A stretch of 64,000 bases of DNA, from NCBI GenBank assembly GCA_012861695.1, contig JAAOOA010001144.1:30001-94000 (forward strand). The letters are read 5' to 3'. Under the pieces are notes generated by a model. The model ran no database searches. It was given only the letters and a program-made list of their open reading frames with translations, and was not told the DNA's origin. Made by a program: the position numbers and the translations under genes. The stretch comes from Trematomus loennbergii (taxonomy: Eukaryota; Chordata; Actinopteri; Perciformes; Nototheniidae). Positions 25,641 through 61,917 of the stretch are shown in pieces (position 1 is the stretch's first letter; every line of letters begins with the position of its first letter).

Positions 25641-26334
25641 TTAATTTGGTTCCAAAATGTTATGTTTGCTGGTGTTACTACCTCTACTTCTTGACCACGT
25701 CTGAGTCATCCTGTTTCCCTTCTTGGCTGTAACGTTATATAATCTGGTCTTTGGGGTCTGGAAAGTTTTAGCTGACATCTGGTTCAGACATACTGTAGAA
25801 CACTTGTTATTATCGCAGTGCTCATATTTGAGGCATACCAAAAGTACAGCATATCTAGCGTCCTGTACATCACTTTTTCCTGTTTGGTCTGTACGAAAAA
25901 CCAGGCCAGCCAGCACTCAACTGATGGTTAGACAGCTATGTGGAGGTTTCCAAAATAAATGTTCTCGTAGTGATTTTATGACAATTAATCATTCCCAGGC
26001 TCTTATGGGCTTTTGTGTTCTTCACGCTCGTGTTCCTCACCGTTGAAATTGGTGGAAAACTAAATGTCTTGTGGCACGAGGCTCCAATGTTTACCCACAG
26101 CCAACTCTCGAGAGCCAGGATCATAAATCTGAGGTCAGCTCAAACTAATTCCTCGAAACTTAAGAAACAGTCATTATATTATACAAATGGGTTTAGTGGA
26201 ATATAAATAGTGGAATGTGAGATGATACTCTTTGTTTGCTTCCATATTTTTCTGTGCAGTCTTCTAAAAAGAGACTTTAGTAGTGTAGTTTTAGCCAAAT
26301 AAAACTGTTCAAATGTATTCATAAAGTCACTGTA
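25641..26334. other. Intron 2 sequence, nothing recognised
   Basis: Short open stretches on both strands without any family signature. Confidence 0.35.
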
Positions 26335-26921
26335 ACGGACCGTCCACACAGCAGCGTTAAAAAAATCTTGGAGGTGGGCGTATCTGAAGCTTGGGGATTT
26401 TTTGCGAGCAAGGCACCAACAACCAATCACATCTCCCGCCCCCGACATACGAAGCAAAAAAGTTTGAAGTAAACTGGATATAAACTCCCCAAACAGGCGA
26501 AAACATACCACTGTCTCTGCCACCTCCCTCCATGCCTGGCTCCTCCGGTTTATATCCCGGTAGGTAAATAGGGACTGGTCATAAAGCACCGGGTGATTGA
26601 TTCGCTACCGCTAATTTCTCCTCCATTTTTTGGAATATGAGGAAATGACCTGCGGTATGTCTCTCCCAGCATACACGCGGTTTGATTGGCTAGCGCTTGA
26701 ACTGTCAGATTTGCATACACGGATTTGATTGGCTGACGCTTCCACCTCAGCTTCAAAAGTTGAACATTGCTCAACTTTGAATCCTGAAAATCCTGAAAAT
26801 CTCCGCTCGCCTGCCCACAATGCAGTTCGGCGAAAAGTGAGGCAAATGACGTCACCCCATTCAAAGTGAATGGGCAGAAGCGTTTCAAGATTTTTTAACG
26901 CTGCTGTGTGGACGGTCCGTA
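26335..26921. mobile_element. MITE of the ACGGCCCGTCCACAC family, long variant (copy 2)
   Basis: Ends ACGGACCGTCCACACAGCAG and CTGCTGTGTGGACGGTCCGT are an almost perfect inverted repeat. The right half shares TTCAAAAGTTGAACATTGCTCAA and GCCGAACTGCATTGTGGG-type blocks, in inverted orientation, with the copies at 21404 and 44002. It is longer (587 bp) because of extra left-half sequence. Confidence 0.85.
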
Positions 26922-27630
26922 AGTGTTTGACGTCTCTTCTAGCTTCATCTTAACAAAAATAAATGTAGTTGCAAACACATTTAGTCATAGTTTTGTTTTA
27001 TAAAAAACTACTGTCTAGCAGAGCCTGAAACATCTGCAAAACTCACAAATGTATAGATATATAAACAAGATATATCTATGGATACAGTGTAAAACAAACA
27101 ACATGGCCCAAACAGGCTACTCGTGTACAATTTGGGAAATTCTGATTTGGGTACACAAATATGATTCCTGTTATGATTGCTAAAAAAAGATTTTCCTACA
27201 ACTATTTCCAAGGTAATTCATGGACTTTCAGCTCGACCATGATCGACTTTTGTGCATTTGTTTCAGCCACATACCGTGTGACAATATCTTCATATTTGTA
27301 TAAACACTGTTTGTGAAGAAGGAGAACATTTGGTAAAGGTTTGGAAACACTTTGTTGGGAATTTTGGTTTTCTGTGAAGATCCAAGCGTGTGTTCAGAAT
27401 TTTAAAGAGTGTGTGTATATGTGTGTGTGGGATACTGCCCTGTTATCATTAGGTTTTGGAGTGAGTTTAGCTGCACACACACAGCTGCAGCGCCTGGGCA
27501 GTACTGATGATCATATCAAACTGATGTGTACATATAAATATCCACTGTGCGTGGTTGTGGGCTTTTTGAAGGAGTGGCTTGGGCTCCCGCTGTTTTGGTT
27601 TGGCACGATATAGCAATGTAAAAATATATA
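26922..27630. other. Intron 2 sequence, nothing recognised
   Basis: No exon or repeat that I can support. Confidence 0.3.
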
Positions 27631-27638
27631 CTCTAGAG

Positions 27639-29060
27639 CAGGGCTTCTCAAACTCCGGATCCGGACCGAACTGCAAATCAATCCGGACCGAACCCTGTGT
27701 CCCATTATTAAAAAAAAAAAAGAATAAAAAAAAAAAGAAAAGAAAATCTGATTCTGATAAATTAATGTACATCATTGTGTACGCGCGTCTTGTGTCTGAC
27801 GCATTGTGAGAATGAACGTGCATATATATTTACTTGTGTGCGCGAGCGTGACACACATTGCAGACCGCAAGTTAACTGCGACTTTCTAATGCCTTTTTTG
27901 CCGAGGTTCAAGGCATTGGCTACAGACAAACAGTGCCATTTGTCCCACTAGTTCAAGCCATCATACTGTATGTATGTATTGAATGTGTGTGTGTATATTA
28001 CAGGGGCGCCGTTTGCCGACAGGCAAGGCAGGCAAGTGCTTGGACCAGAAGGGGGCCCCCAAAGAAGGTAGATTAAGGCCCCGGCTCCACGAGGACAAAT
28101 ACGGGTTGAATCCGCATATTTCTCATGCGTATAGCCCTCTAAGCTCGACGACGCCGTAAGGGAAATACGTAGAAACAGACCCCGCAAACGACAACGGGTC
28201 CAAAGGTGGATAGATCTGGGAACGGAGCGCTCTGGGGGGTCCAACGGGGCCGTGGAGTCGCCTATACGGTCATTCGTTTTCATAGCCCGCCTCTCCCCAC
28301 CAGATTCAGATTCAGATTATTTATCTTTATCTCGATATGAACATAAACGCGAGTGAAGTCTAATCTGACAGGACGGAGACACGCAGCTCCTCCGGCTGTG
28401 AAGCAGCGGGAGCAAAACACACACTTCAAATCAGATCACCACCCTTAGCTATTTTAATTACCTCTCAAACTACCTAAACTAGTTATAAATATGTTCATTT
28501 TTACTGTCGGGTTTACTTACTGGATCAGCTGCTGCATGAGGAAGCATGAAGATTTAAACTTTAACACACATTGACCGGCGAAAAACCATGACAACCATTC
28601 TTCTTCGCTGCTTTTGTGGAGGAAGTTGCTGCTTTTGTGGAGGAAGTTACAGCGCCACGTACAGGTTCGGCATATGTACTGCAGCTTTTCCAGCGTTTGG
28701 ATGTAAACGGAGCCGTCTCGTGGAGCTTGACACAATCCGGTGTATATTGCGTGGGGACGGAAGGTTTTTGCGGTTGCATTTGCGTTACTCCGATGCGTTT
28801 TGCCGTATTTGTCCTCGTGGAGCCGGGGCCTAAGAAGGTCCACAGCAACGACAACATGAAACACCCTTTAATTTACTGCAACGACATGTCGGGAAACCCC
28901 CTCAAAGGGGCCCCATGCATAGAGCGCCGTAAGAAACATTTTCTTAATTTCAGTTTCGTTGCTCCGCTCCGGGGGGGGGGGTGACTTTACTGGCATCGAT
29001 CCGGACCAGTGACCTTGTTAAAGTTCACAAGTGGACCTTTAAAAAGTTTGAGTACCCCTG
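27639..29060. mobile_element. hAT-like element with perfect 8-bp target duplication and a nested insert
   Basis: Ends CAGGGCTTCTCAAACT and AGTTTGAGTACCCCTG are inverted partners of the CAGGGGT..CTCAAACT type found in hAT (Charlie-like) elements. The 8-bp duplication CTCTAGAG is perfect (27631-27638 and 29061-29068). The subterminal sequence repeats the CCGGACCGAA theme. The interior lacks an open transposase and holds a second TIR element (about 28073-28834). Confidence 0.85.
28073..28834. mobile_element. Nested TIR element inside the hAT-like element
   Basis: The left end AAGGCCCCGGCTCCACGAGG and right end CCTCGTGGAGCCGGGGCCT are near-perfect inverted repeats, extended inward by ACAAATACGG and CCGTATTTGT. 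GAAGGT occurs on both outer sides but the exact duplication is unclear. The interior shows a local duplication of GCTGCTTTTGTGGAGGAAGTT. It is younger than its host by nesting. Confidence 0.8.
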
Positions 29061-29068
29061 CTCTAGAG

Positions 29069-30092
29069 AGAGATGTCTTATCATCATAGAATTCAATGAG
29101 ACTGAAGCTGAGGGCATGAGGATGATATCAGAAACGCCTCAGCAAAGTTAACCCACATGTACAGTATGTCCTCCCAAATTAGGGGGTGCTGAAGCTTGGA
29201 GACTTCTTTCAGGAGTAGTTTGGGCTCTTTTGTGACCTAAATATCTGTGTGCCAGTGATAATATTGTAAAAAGTTCAGTTAGCTTTGGTGAGTTCACATA
29301 GTTGTCTCGAGAAAAACTCCTCTGCACCATGTATTCAAGTATCAAATGTGTTTTCAGACCTGTTTTCTGTAATATTCTTACAGAGGAGGTGAAATAAATG
29401 TGGAAGGAGCAACACCGCTAATAAGCTATGATAGCTTCCGCCATTTTGGATTCTCTGGCTCTCTGTTCCCTCAAAGGTCAGCCCTGTCAAGATAGCTTAC
29501 CATTTGTTAATACAGCACATTTGCATTTGGAAGTTCCCCGAAGATTAACTTGACCTGAAAAATTCAAGTTGATTTACTCTGCTGATGCTGTAAATCCACT
29601 GATTGTGGCCATTTCATTGAAATCTGATTATTACGGGAAACTTTGCTATTTGTAAATGTTTGTGTGACAATACATTTAGGCCAAAACACAAGGCTGACTG
29701 TAATGTAAATTAGCTGAAAATGTCTTGCTAACTATAAACTCTTTATATTCTGATGACAACTTTACTCATCTTTTGGCCCCTTCCTCAGGCTAGACAGTTT
29801 GGCCCCAGTAATGGTGGTCAGGATCTGAGAATAGCAAAGATTTGCTGCTGTCCATCATGTGGATCGGCACATATAGATCTGTCACCTCAACGTCCGGCCT
29901 GCATGCGTATGGGGGGGAAATGTTTAGTGCCACATGAGGTGGAGAGACTCTGACAGACCATATTTAACCTTGTTGAAACATCCATGGTAAATCCATTCAG
30001 TTACAGTATATCCAACTTCCTGTCGCCTCGTGTTTGTTTCTTTTGGTGCAAAAATAGCACTCATTTGTTCTTTCCCTAAATCTGGAGCACAC
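29069..30092. other. Intron 2 sequence, nothing recognised
   Basis: No support for an exon or repeat. A 66-codon open stretch at 29753-29953 has clustered Cys residues but no definable motif. Confidence 0.3.
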
Positions 30093-30110
30093 CTGTGTGT
30101 GTGTGTGTGT

Positions 30111-30165
<55 letters not shown>

Positions 30166-30185
30166 TGTGTTGTGTGTGTGGTGTG

Positions 30186-30216
<31 letters not shown>

Positions 30217-30244
30217 TTGTGTGTGTGTGTGTGTGTGTGGTGTG

Positions 30245-30319
<75 letters not shown>

Positions 30320-30338
30320 TGTGTGTGTGTGTGTGTAT
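30093..30338 (+). repeat. (TG)n microsatellite, about 245 bp
   Basis: TG array with at least nine one-base phase breaks. Confidence 0.97.
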
Positions 30339-31091
30339 CACGTTACACAGCAGCAGCTGAGGACCCCTGGGATACGGTGGGTTCAGCCTTGAGGCTCAAA
30401 CACACGTAATTTGGGCCTCATCACATGCATACATACATTAGTGTGTGGGTATCTCGTTGCTCTTAAAAGTGCATGTGCTTATGACTCGTAGTGCACTTAA
30501 AAAACAAAAATAGAGGAAAATAAATGATCAAAACATAGTGCTACGTAGCCCAAATGAAATGTAGAACACTACAAACAGATGGGGATAAAACCTTTTGAAG
30601 AGAAACGCACTGAAGCGCAGACTAAAGACTCACAATATACACCAGGTCGCAGGGCAGGTTTAAAATATGGAGTAAAATCCAGCACAGTGTTGGTTAGTAA
30701 AATAACAGTTTGTTTTCACCTCCCAACCTCTCTCTGTATTAATCTCCCTTCCTTGTATTGAGAGATGGAGGCAGATGTCGATATGAGGCAGGGAAACCAA
30801 AAGGAAATGATGTAATCCCTCGTGAGGTCTCGGGGAAGTGATATCATTGTTGCTGGATCGGCAGGCGGCTCCTCGCTCGTCATCTGCTTCCTCTGCCTCC
30901 CTTTCGTTATTCTTCCTGTGTGATACAAACATCTCTGTTCAGCCATGGAGGGTAAAAGTAAAATCTACTGCAAGTAGATCAAAGCTGCAACAGTTTCACA
31001 ACGTTATTGCTTGAGACTCGGTATCTGGGTCGTAGTGAAGGTTAGGAACATGTTGTAGTCTGGGTTAGAGGGCTTGTTTTCTAGCTTACGT
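30339..31091. other. Intron 2 sequence, nothing recognised
   Basis: No support for an exon or repeat. Confidence 0.3.
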
Positions 31092-31873
31092 TTAAAGAGG
31101 CCCTGCTTTTTGGATTTCCACTTTCCTGTAGTGTGTTCTATAGATTTGTGTGCATGTAAATGGTCTGCAAAGGCAAAATCCTAAAGTTCCCCCCAGAGGG
31201 AGTTTCTCTCCCACACACTTTGTTTACTTCCAGAACATTGTGACATCACTATGTAACACTTGCTCTTCTATTGGCTAGCACTCAACCACATTGTACGTGA
31301 TAGGCTAAGGGGCGGGTCATCTCTGAGCGGTTGACCAATCACAACAGAGCCGGCCAGCTAAGCAATCAGAGCAGCCTGGGCTCTGGTTTCAGACAGAGGG
31401 GGAAAAGAGGTGCTGCAGCACAGGCAGTATGAGAAAAATAAAGAGCTTTTTGAACATTAGAGCATGGAGACATGTCAGAGACACTACATACTGATATACA
31501 TCTGAACATCAGCAGGAGAGGACTCTTTAAAGTAGAGACATTACATACTGATATACATCTGAACATCAGCAGGAGAGGACTCTTTAAAGTAGAGACACTA
31601 CCTACTGATATACATCTGAACATCAGCAGGAGAGGACTCTTTAAAGTAGAGACACTACATACTGATATACACCTGAACATCAGCAGGAGAGGACTCTTTA
31701 AAGTAGAGGCACTACATACTGATATACACCTGAATATCAGCAGGAGAGGACTCTTTAAAGTAGAGGCACTACATACTGATATACACCTGAACATCAGCAG
31801 GAGAGAACTCTTTAAAGTAGAGACACTACATACTGATATACACCTGAACATCAGCAGAATATGGCCCCTTTAA
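31092..31873 (+). mobile_element. MITE copy 2, with a short 57-bp minisatellite
   Basis: Same element as 4493-6347: it starts TTTAAAGAGGCCC and ends ATATGGCCCCTTTAA, so the terminal inverted repeat is clear here. It carries only seven 57-bp units and its body is otherwise collinear with copy 1. ACGTTT occurs at both outer edges, but I cannot define the target duplication with certainty. Confidence 0.8.
31478..31857 (+). repeat. 57-bp minisatellite, about 7 units
   Basis: Units begin at 31478 and recur every 57 bp to 31820, the last running into the MITE terminus. Units are more diverged than in the 4872 array (ATACATCTG in the first three, AGAGGCAC in two). The repeat is open in one frame on each strand, as in the larger array. 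Confidence 0.95.
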
Positions 31874-32016
31874 CACGTTTGGTGCATTAACTGATTTCCA
31901 GACGAGCGAACGACATGAGCAAAGCAAAGAGAACAACATACATGTGTCCCGTATCAAAGAGGACCAGCACGCATAAAACAGCTTCCTGCAGAATCTGACT
32001 TGGCAGCCATTCAGGC

Positions 32017-32139
<123 letters not shown>

Positions 32140-32375
32140 GCTCCTGTAATTGATGTCACAGTGTGAATCTTCAGGCCAATTATGTACCCTGGCGAGACAC
32201 AAACACACACACAAACAACACACACAAACAGAGGCACCGTGTATCTAGCTGAGCGTTAATGATGACATTAAAACATGAAATCTGTGAGGAAATGAAATGA
32301 AACTTTTACTCCATTACATTTCACATGGGATTTCCTTCATTATCCATGATTATGGACAGCAGAGTTGATACAAAG

Positions 32376-32585
<210 letters not shown>

Positions 32586-33007
32586 ATCTCAACTTACTGT
32601 CTGGATTCACTCATTGCCTCTTTTTTCTATGGATACGATTTATAGCTTGCTTCACAAAAACCGAAACAACCCTAAAAATACCATGTGCGTGTGCATCTAT
32701 GTGTGTGTGCGTGTGCATCTGTGTGTGTGTGTGTGTGCGTGTGTGTGTGTGTGTGTGCGTGTGCATCTGTGTGTGTGTGTGTGTGTGCATCTGTGTGTGT
32801 GTGATGTCCTGATATAGAGCCGTGGGAACGGGCCACATTGAATGAGGGAACTTTAAAGCCTCGTCTGTTGTCGTTGTGTTGTGGCCCAGTGAGGCTCTGT
32901 GGGAAACTGGGAGCTGCCCAGTGCAACAGTGTTGCTCAAAGGCACTGAGGCAGCAGATGTTAGTGCTGAGTAACCGATGGCAACACTGCAGCTTTCTTAT
33001 AACTAAG

Positions 33008-33765
33008 TCTAACTCTATTTTCCTTTTCTCTTATCTCCTCTTTCCTCTACTTTGTCTCCTCTTTACTTACCTTTCCTTTTGTCTATTTTATCCTCTCCTT
33101 TCCCTCTACTCGTCTCCTCTTTTTGGTGTCCTCTTATCTCCTCTCATCTCCTCTTTCTTTATCCCCTTGTCTCGTCTAGTGTCTTTTCGCATCTTTTTTC
33201 TTCTCATTTTGTCCTTTTTCTGTTCTACCTTTCTCCTCAAGTCGACTCCTCTTCTCTTATCTTCCCACATCCCTTATCCTCTTGTCTCCTCTACTCTTTT
33301 TTTACGTCTCCTTTCTCTTCTACCCTTGTCTCCTCTGTCCTCTCCACTTGTACCCTTTTGTCTACTCATTTGTTGTTTCCTTTCTCTCATGTTGTCTTTC
33401 CTTTGCCATAGTGCCATTTTGTCTCCTCTTGTCTCGTCTTGACTCTCCAACTGTGTCCTAGTCCCTTATTCTTTTATCCTATCCTGTCTCCTCTTTCCTC
33501 TCAACTGGTGTTCCCTCATCTCCTCTCATCTTATTTCCTCTCCACTTGGTACTCCTTCGTTGCAACAGAAGTCAAAAACTGCAGTACATTTGTTATTTAT
33601 TGTCGCCCTCCCTCTGATTAAAAGAAAGGAGATATGAAGTACATGAGAGGAGGGAGAAGGGTGAGTCAGAGAGTAAAGAGTGGGAGGTAAGAAAACAATA
33701 ATAGACAAGAAGGAAGAAGAAGGGAAGGACATCAAGTGAGAGAAAACCTGAGGAGTGAAGGATGG
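33008..33765 (+). repeat. Polypyrimidine tract followed by polypurine tract
   Basis: From 33008 to about 33560 the plus strand is mostly C and T (CTCCTCTTTT-type motifs). From about 33619 to 33765 it is mostly A and G (GGAGGGAGAAGG-type). It is low-complexity intronic sequence. The long open frames over the CT part (Leu/Ser/Phe/Pro-rich) reflect composition and are not a membrane-protein gene. Confidence 0.8.
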
Positions 33766-33839
33766 GAGGATGATTGCATGGTTTCAGGGGACAGACAGGA
33801 GGGGTGGATGCAGCAGCAAAGTAATTACTGTTTACTTTG

Positions 33840-33858
33840 GATACACATACACACACAC

Positions 33859-33910
<52 letters not shown>
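33840..33910 (+). repeat. (CACATA)n microsatellite
   Basis: Hexamer ACATAC/CACATA repeated about ten times with short CA flanks. Confidence 0.95.
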
Positions 33911-34144
33911 TCTGCACTTATAGTCCATCACTAGGACATGCTGTCTCAGCGATGTTTGACACAGAACAGTTTCACAGAGTTCAGGTTTTTTTAGACTCTT
34001 TCTGGAGATGCATTCAACTTCTGTTTGACACACAGCTGAAATGCAAAGATAGCCACATTTGAAGTTAGCATTGCAATGGTTTCCTCGACCATTGGATTTC
34101 GGATTATTCCACAAAAAAGTTCATGATACTGTACTTGCATGTTT

Positions 34145-34790
34145 TGGTTCATTTTCATTTCAATCTTTATTTCGAACAGATTAAAAAAATAACAAATTAA
34201 AAATATAACAAATGTGAAAAACAGAATACCGTATTGTTAAAATACAGTATTTATCCACATTCATGATCTATATATATATTATATATTCAACAAAAAAAAA
34301 AAAAAAAGTCTTATAATAATAATAATAAATCATATGTGTCCGAAAGGGAGTAGGAGGAAGCAAATGCTTATTAATTCCCACCCCTTACTTGATCAATGAT
34401 TGTCCTTTAAATCATTATGCAAGTTATTCCTACTTACATTTACATTTATACATACATATACAACCATTTCTCATCTTCAATCACCTCTTTCATTCTCATA
34501 GTTTTCCCAAAAGGTGTTTCTGTACATCCTTTTAAACTGAATTATGCTTGTGCTTTGTTTTAACTCCTGCTCCAAACCATTCCATAAAATCACCCCACAG
34601 ATTGTTATACTCATACTTCTCAGAGTTGTTCTGACCTTGAGTTGTTTAAAATGTGATCTCCACAAATGCACACCAGTTTTATCATGAACGTAAAAAGCTA
34701 ACGTTATAGCTATAAACAAACTACATGGTTGCATGCCACAACCTTTAAGGTTTGGCTTTTTAAACGGATTTTCCACAATTAAACAAAAAC
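34145..34790 (-). mobile_element. Truncated non-LTR retrotransposon fragment, minus strand
   Basis: The minus-strand frame 34776-34477 (99 residues) has the layout of a LINE ORF2 C-terminus: a basic stretch, then VILWNGLEQELKQ resembling the usual LWN-LP/L motif, then SIIQFKRMYRNTF. It is followed on that strand by GTCCGAAAGGGAGTAGG-type sequence near 34340-34355 and an A/T-rich tail. The family is uncertain. It is 5'-truncated. Confidence 0.55.
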
Positions 34791-34812
34791 TATAATTGCT
34801 AAATACTTTAAA

Positions 34813-35312
34813 TCACACGTGAAACTCAAGGCCCGGGGGCCAAATCTGGCCCGTGGTAGATTTAATTTCAGCCCGCTCAGAGCCTGACCCCAAACATTGA
34901 TGAACTTGCACCCAAGATGAGATGCCAAGTATCTGGCTTGAACTAGCATCACAGCAGCAAACTGAGTTTAATGGATGTTTCCTTTTGCACTTTTTCTCTC
35001 ACGACAACAGGGCATGTTTGGTTTTTTCTTTGAGGGAAATAGTTTTTTTGAAGCTGTTGAGGCCTGTGGAAAAATGTACTCATAAGAAATGACTCAGGAG
35101 AAGCTGCAGATAGAGCCATAAGAAATGAATGCAACTGATTATTTAATGTTTAATGTTGTTTTTATAGGCAATCATTTAAGCTTTGTTAGTTCCAGGTTGA
35201 ATATGTGCAATAAGTTCATTTCAATACGTTCTGCAATAAACATTGAACCAGCCCTCGACTAGTACCCGTTTTTTTATTTTGGTCCACTGTGTATTTGAGT
35301 TTGACACCCTGC
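34813..35312. mobile_element. hAT-like non-autonomous element, decayed left end
   Basis: The left side has GTGAAACTCAAGGCCCGGGG and CAAATCTGGCCCG. The right side has TTTGAGTTTGACACCCTG. The inverted pair (CAGGGTGTCAAACTCAA type) is a common vertebrate hAT terminus. I cannot see a clear 8-bp duplication because the left tip has diverged. Confidence 0.6.
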
Positions 35313-36000
35313 TTGAAATCATTAAATCTGCAAGCGAAATGTGTTTTCCTCCGGAGGGTGGCTGGCATCCCCCTCAGGGCTAGGGTGAGAAGTTCAGTCA
35401 TCTGGGAGGGTCTCCGGAGTGGAAAATAGATGGATCTGCAAGGTGGAAGGTTTCAGTTAGTTTGTGAGAGTATAAACACGAGAATGTAAAGGTTGTAGAA
35501 CAAGATGAGGAAATCTCTTTTGCTTTTGATTTACCGAAAACCTTATTTAGGGCATTCAACCAGAAGTAAAACCACTCAGATCTGCGTTTAAGGAGTTCTG
35601 ATCTATTCATTCGAGCCTTTGTGCTTAGCTTTCATGGTGTGATTTTGCCAAGCTGAACTTCAGCATTGATACAGACGTGGAAACTGTGAACCATTCTTGA
35701 TAAATATCCGCATAAATATCTTGAAGGATGATAAATAATGAATACTCTTCATTGTGGAGCTGAAAAATGCATCAACATTTCATGACAGTTTTCTCAATGC
35801 ATGTGTTCTGAAGCAGATCTGCGCTGGCAGCAGTTTTTGTCTCAGAGATAAAGCTCCATCCGAGCAGGAAGTGGAGCTCAGAGAATCAACGTGAAGAGAA
35901 TTTCCTCCTTTAGATTCCGCCTGCGAAGCGCTTCATTTGTTGGCCTGCGTCTGTTGTTGTGCAGCTGTGAGAGTTCTCACAACGCTCCTCCTCTAATCCC
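35313..36000. other. Intron 2 sequence, nothing recognised
   Basis: No support for an exon or repeat. Confidence 0.3.
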
Positions 36001-37235
<1,235 letters not shown>

Positions 37236-37549
37236 CTCAATCTCTCATAACCCTTCCCCCTGAATGTCCCACTTCTTGTAATCTCCTGTTATAAATCATG
37301 TTTATGGTTATTATGATTCATATTTGAAACTCTGCATCAAAACAATGTCTTCCTGTTACGAGTCAAGAAGACGTTTGACATCAGGATTTCTAAAAACAAA
37401 GGCAAACATTTTTATGATACAACATTATTGGCAATTTACACTGAAATTCATTTTGCATCCCTTTCTGTCCAAACAGGTTGAATACATTTTCAAACAACTT
37501 TAATGGAAAAAAAAACACATTTAAACAGCAGTGACAATTTAACACATCG

Positions 37550-37940
37550 CTTAAAGGTGGGGTAGGTAAGTTTGAGAAACCGGCTCGAGATACACTTTTT
37601 GTTATATTCCATGGAATGCTCTTAACATCCCGATAGCAATGAATATCTGAAGTGCTTTGACAAAAAATACATAAAAAAATGTTATCTGTGGAAGCCGTAG
37701 TACTGTAAAAAGCACGACCAATCATCTGAGCCGGCCCGGCTAAAATAACTGGATGGCCTACCTGCCTGTCAGCCTTCCATCTGTGCACAAACTTATCTCG
37801 TGCCCTCATTGGTCATGTGCGCGTTTGTGTGTGTTGGAGGAGGGGCTCTGTAAGGAAGCGGCAGATTTTCTCCGGTTGTGTATTTTCAAATTCTACCGAT
37901 CTCGAGCCGGTTTCTCAAACTTACCTACCCTACCTTTAAG
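37550..37940 (-). mobile_element. MITE of the CTTAAAGGTGGGGTAGGTAA family, copy 2
   Basis: Terminal inverted repeats of about 40 bp with one mismatch: CTTAAAGGTGGGGTAGGTAA at the left and TTACCTACCCTACCTTTAAG at the right, extending through GAAACCGGCTCGAG and CTCGAGCCGGTTTC. The interior is the reverse complement of 9978-10357. No coding capacity and no clear target duplication. Confidence 0.9.
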
Positions 37941-38841
37941 ATTTATTTATTAGCCACTGGAAAAAATGATGAATAATATATGTTTTCTTCATGTTGCTTA
38001 TGAAGGGCAACAACTAGCATGGCGTTAACATGTAAGAAATATGCAGAATGACGCAAAGACAAAAAGACATCTAAAAAACATCCACTAGTCTCAGAAGTGA
38101 ACCTCCCGAGGGAATAAATGCACTCTGTAAACTTCATGTTGTATTTGTTGTAAAAGAGGTCAGCTCAACATGGATTTTATAACATATTTTAGGTAGTTGT
38201 ACATTTCCTTAAGGGCTTTTCTTAATTACTGATTTAGTTTTCGAGAATTGTATTCATTGTCTTTTATCGGTTTCTAATTCTTGGCTGCACTGAATTGTAT
38301 CCTAACTTGTAAATTCACTGGTATTTTCACTGGGTGTCATTGTTTGTTTTGATCTATTTAAAGCACTTTATAAGCTATAAAGAACATGTTAATATGATCA
38401 TATGGATGGAGTAATATCCCCATGTTGTTGCTCAGCTCTTGTTTCTGTCCCTGTCTCTTCTCGCTTCTAACAAGTACTTAAAATGTCCCAAAACAACATT
38501 AACAAGAGTAACATGCCTTAATAGGTCATGTGACTTTTCAAGGATAACAGTTCAATCTGCGTCTGATTTACTAAACACAGCTGCTTTCTGTCTCTGTTAA
38601 ATCCCTGCAGTCATTTCCTGATTCTGTCCATTCATTCAATTTCATTTGAAGAGCTTTAACCAGCTGTGGTCTGTAACAAACAGGCATTTATTGTCATCTT
38701 TGAATTTTTATTACAGCTTTCAAATGTGTGCCAAGTAGATTTAGAAAGCCTTAAAGAGGGCTTCTTATGTGGGCGTCTGAAACCTGTGGTTCAAGTGTTT
38801 TAGGGGGTAGTTTGTCCAGTGTTGTCAGGGCGATGTGACCT
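37941..38841. other. Intron 2 sequence, possible LINE tail
   Basis: ATCTATTTAAAGCACTTTATAAGC near 38352 resembles a truncated retrotransposon tail. The rest is not recognised. Confidence 0.3.
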
Positions 38842-39233
38842 TTAAAGAGGTCATATTAGGCTCATTTTCAGGTTCATATTGTCTTTTTTGCTCTCCTGGG
38901 ACATGTCTCCATGCTTTAAGGTTCAAAAAGCTCTTTTCTCATACTGCCTGTGCTGCAGCACCTCTTTTCACCCTCTGTCTGAAACCAGAGCCCAGTCTGC
39001 TCTGATTGGTTAGCTGGCCGGCTCTGTTGTGATTGGTCAACAGCTTAGAGATGTCCCACCCCTTAGCCTATCACGTGCAATGTGTTGGAGCGCTAGCCAA
39101 TAGGAGTGGAAGTGTAACATAGTGATGTCACTATTTTGGGATTTTAGTCTCTGCAGACCGTTTACATCCACAAAACATATGTAACACACTACAGGACAGG
39201 GAGCATTTCAAAACCATAATAAGGACTCTTTAA
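38842..39233 (-). mobile_element. MITE copy 3, without minisatellite
   Basis: Reverse-oriented relative of 4493-6347 and 31092-31873, starting TTTAAAGAGGTCATATTAGG and ending CTTATTAAGGACTC-like TTTAA sequence; the right end reads AATAAGGACTCTTTAA. At the position where the other copies carry the array, this one has only a short CAATATGAACCTG-like segment (read on the minus strand). It ends 185 bp upstream of the raph1 start codon. Confidence 0.8.
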
Positions 39234-39418
39234 GTAAAATATCTGAGCACTTCTCTCACGGCGTGTAATGATGGAGGTAAAGAGCCTTCTGCTGTCAGAC
39301 ACTCAGATATGAGGTTGGCCACTAGATGGAGCTGAAGGATAAAAGTGAAACTGCAGAAGAAGACACTAGTGTCTCTTGTTTCTTTCTGTTTTCTCATCTT
39401 TTCTCCTCCTCTCTTCAG

Positions 39419-61752
<22,334 letters not shown>

Positions 61753-61755
61753 GTG

Positions 61756-61756
<1 letters not shown>

Positions 61757-61789
<33 letters not shown>

Positions 61790-61803
61790 ACACACACACA
61801 CAC

Positions 61804-61862
<59 letters not shown>

Positions 61863-61867
61863 CACAC

Positions 61868-61917
<50 letters not shown>
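61757..61917 (+). repeat. (CA)n microsatellite abutting the exon 9 donor
   Basis: The CA array begins 4 nt after the GT of the donor (GTGAGCACACAC), runs about 160 bp and includes a CACATA hexamer section. Confidence 0.96.

Noticed and set aside
33008..33442. Leu/Ser/Phe-rich 188-codon frame as a membrane protein
   Set aside because: It translates a pyrimidine-rich low-complexity tract; the composition alone explains the hydrophobic residues.
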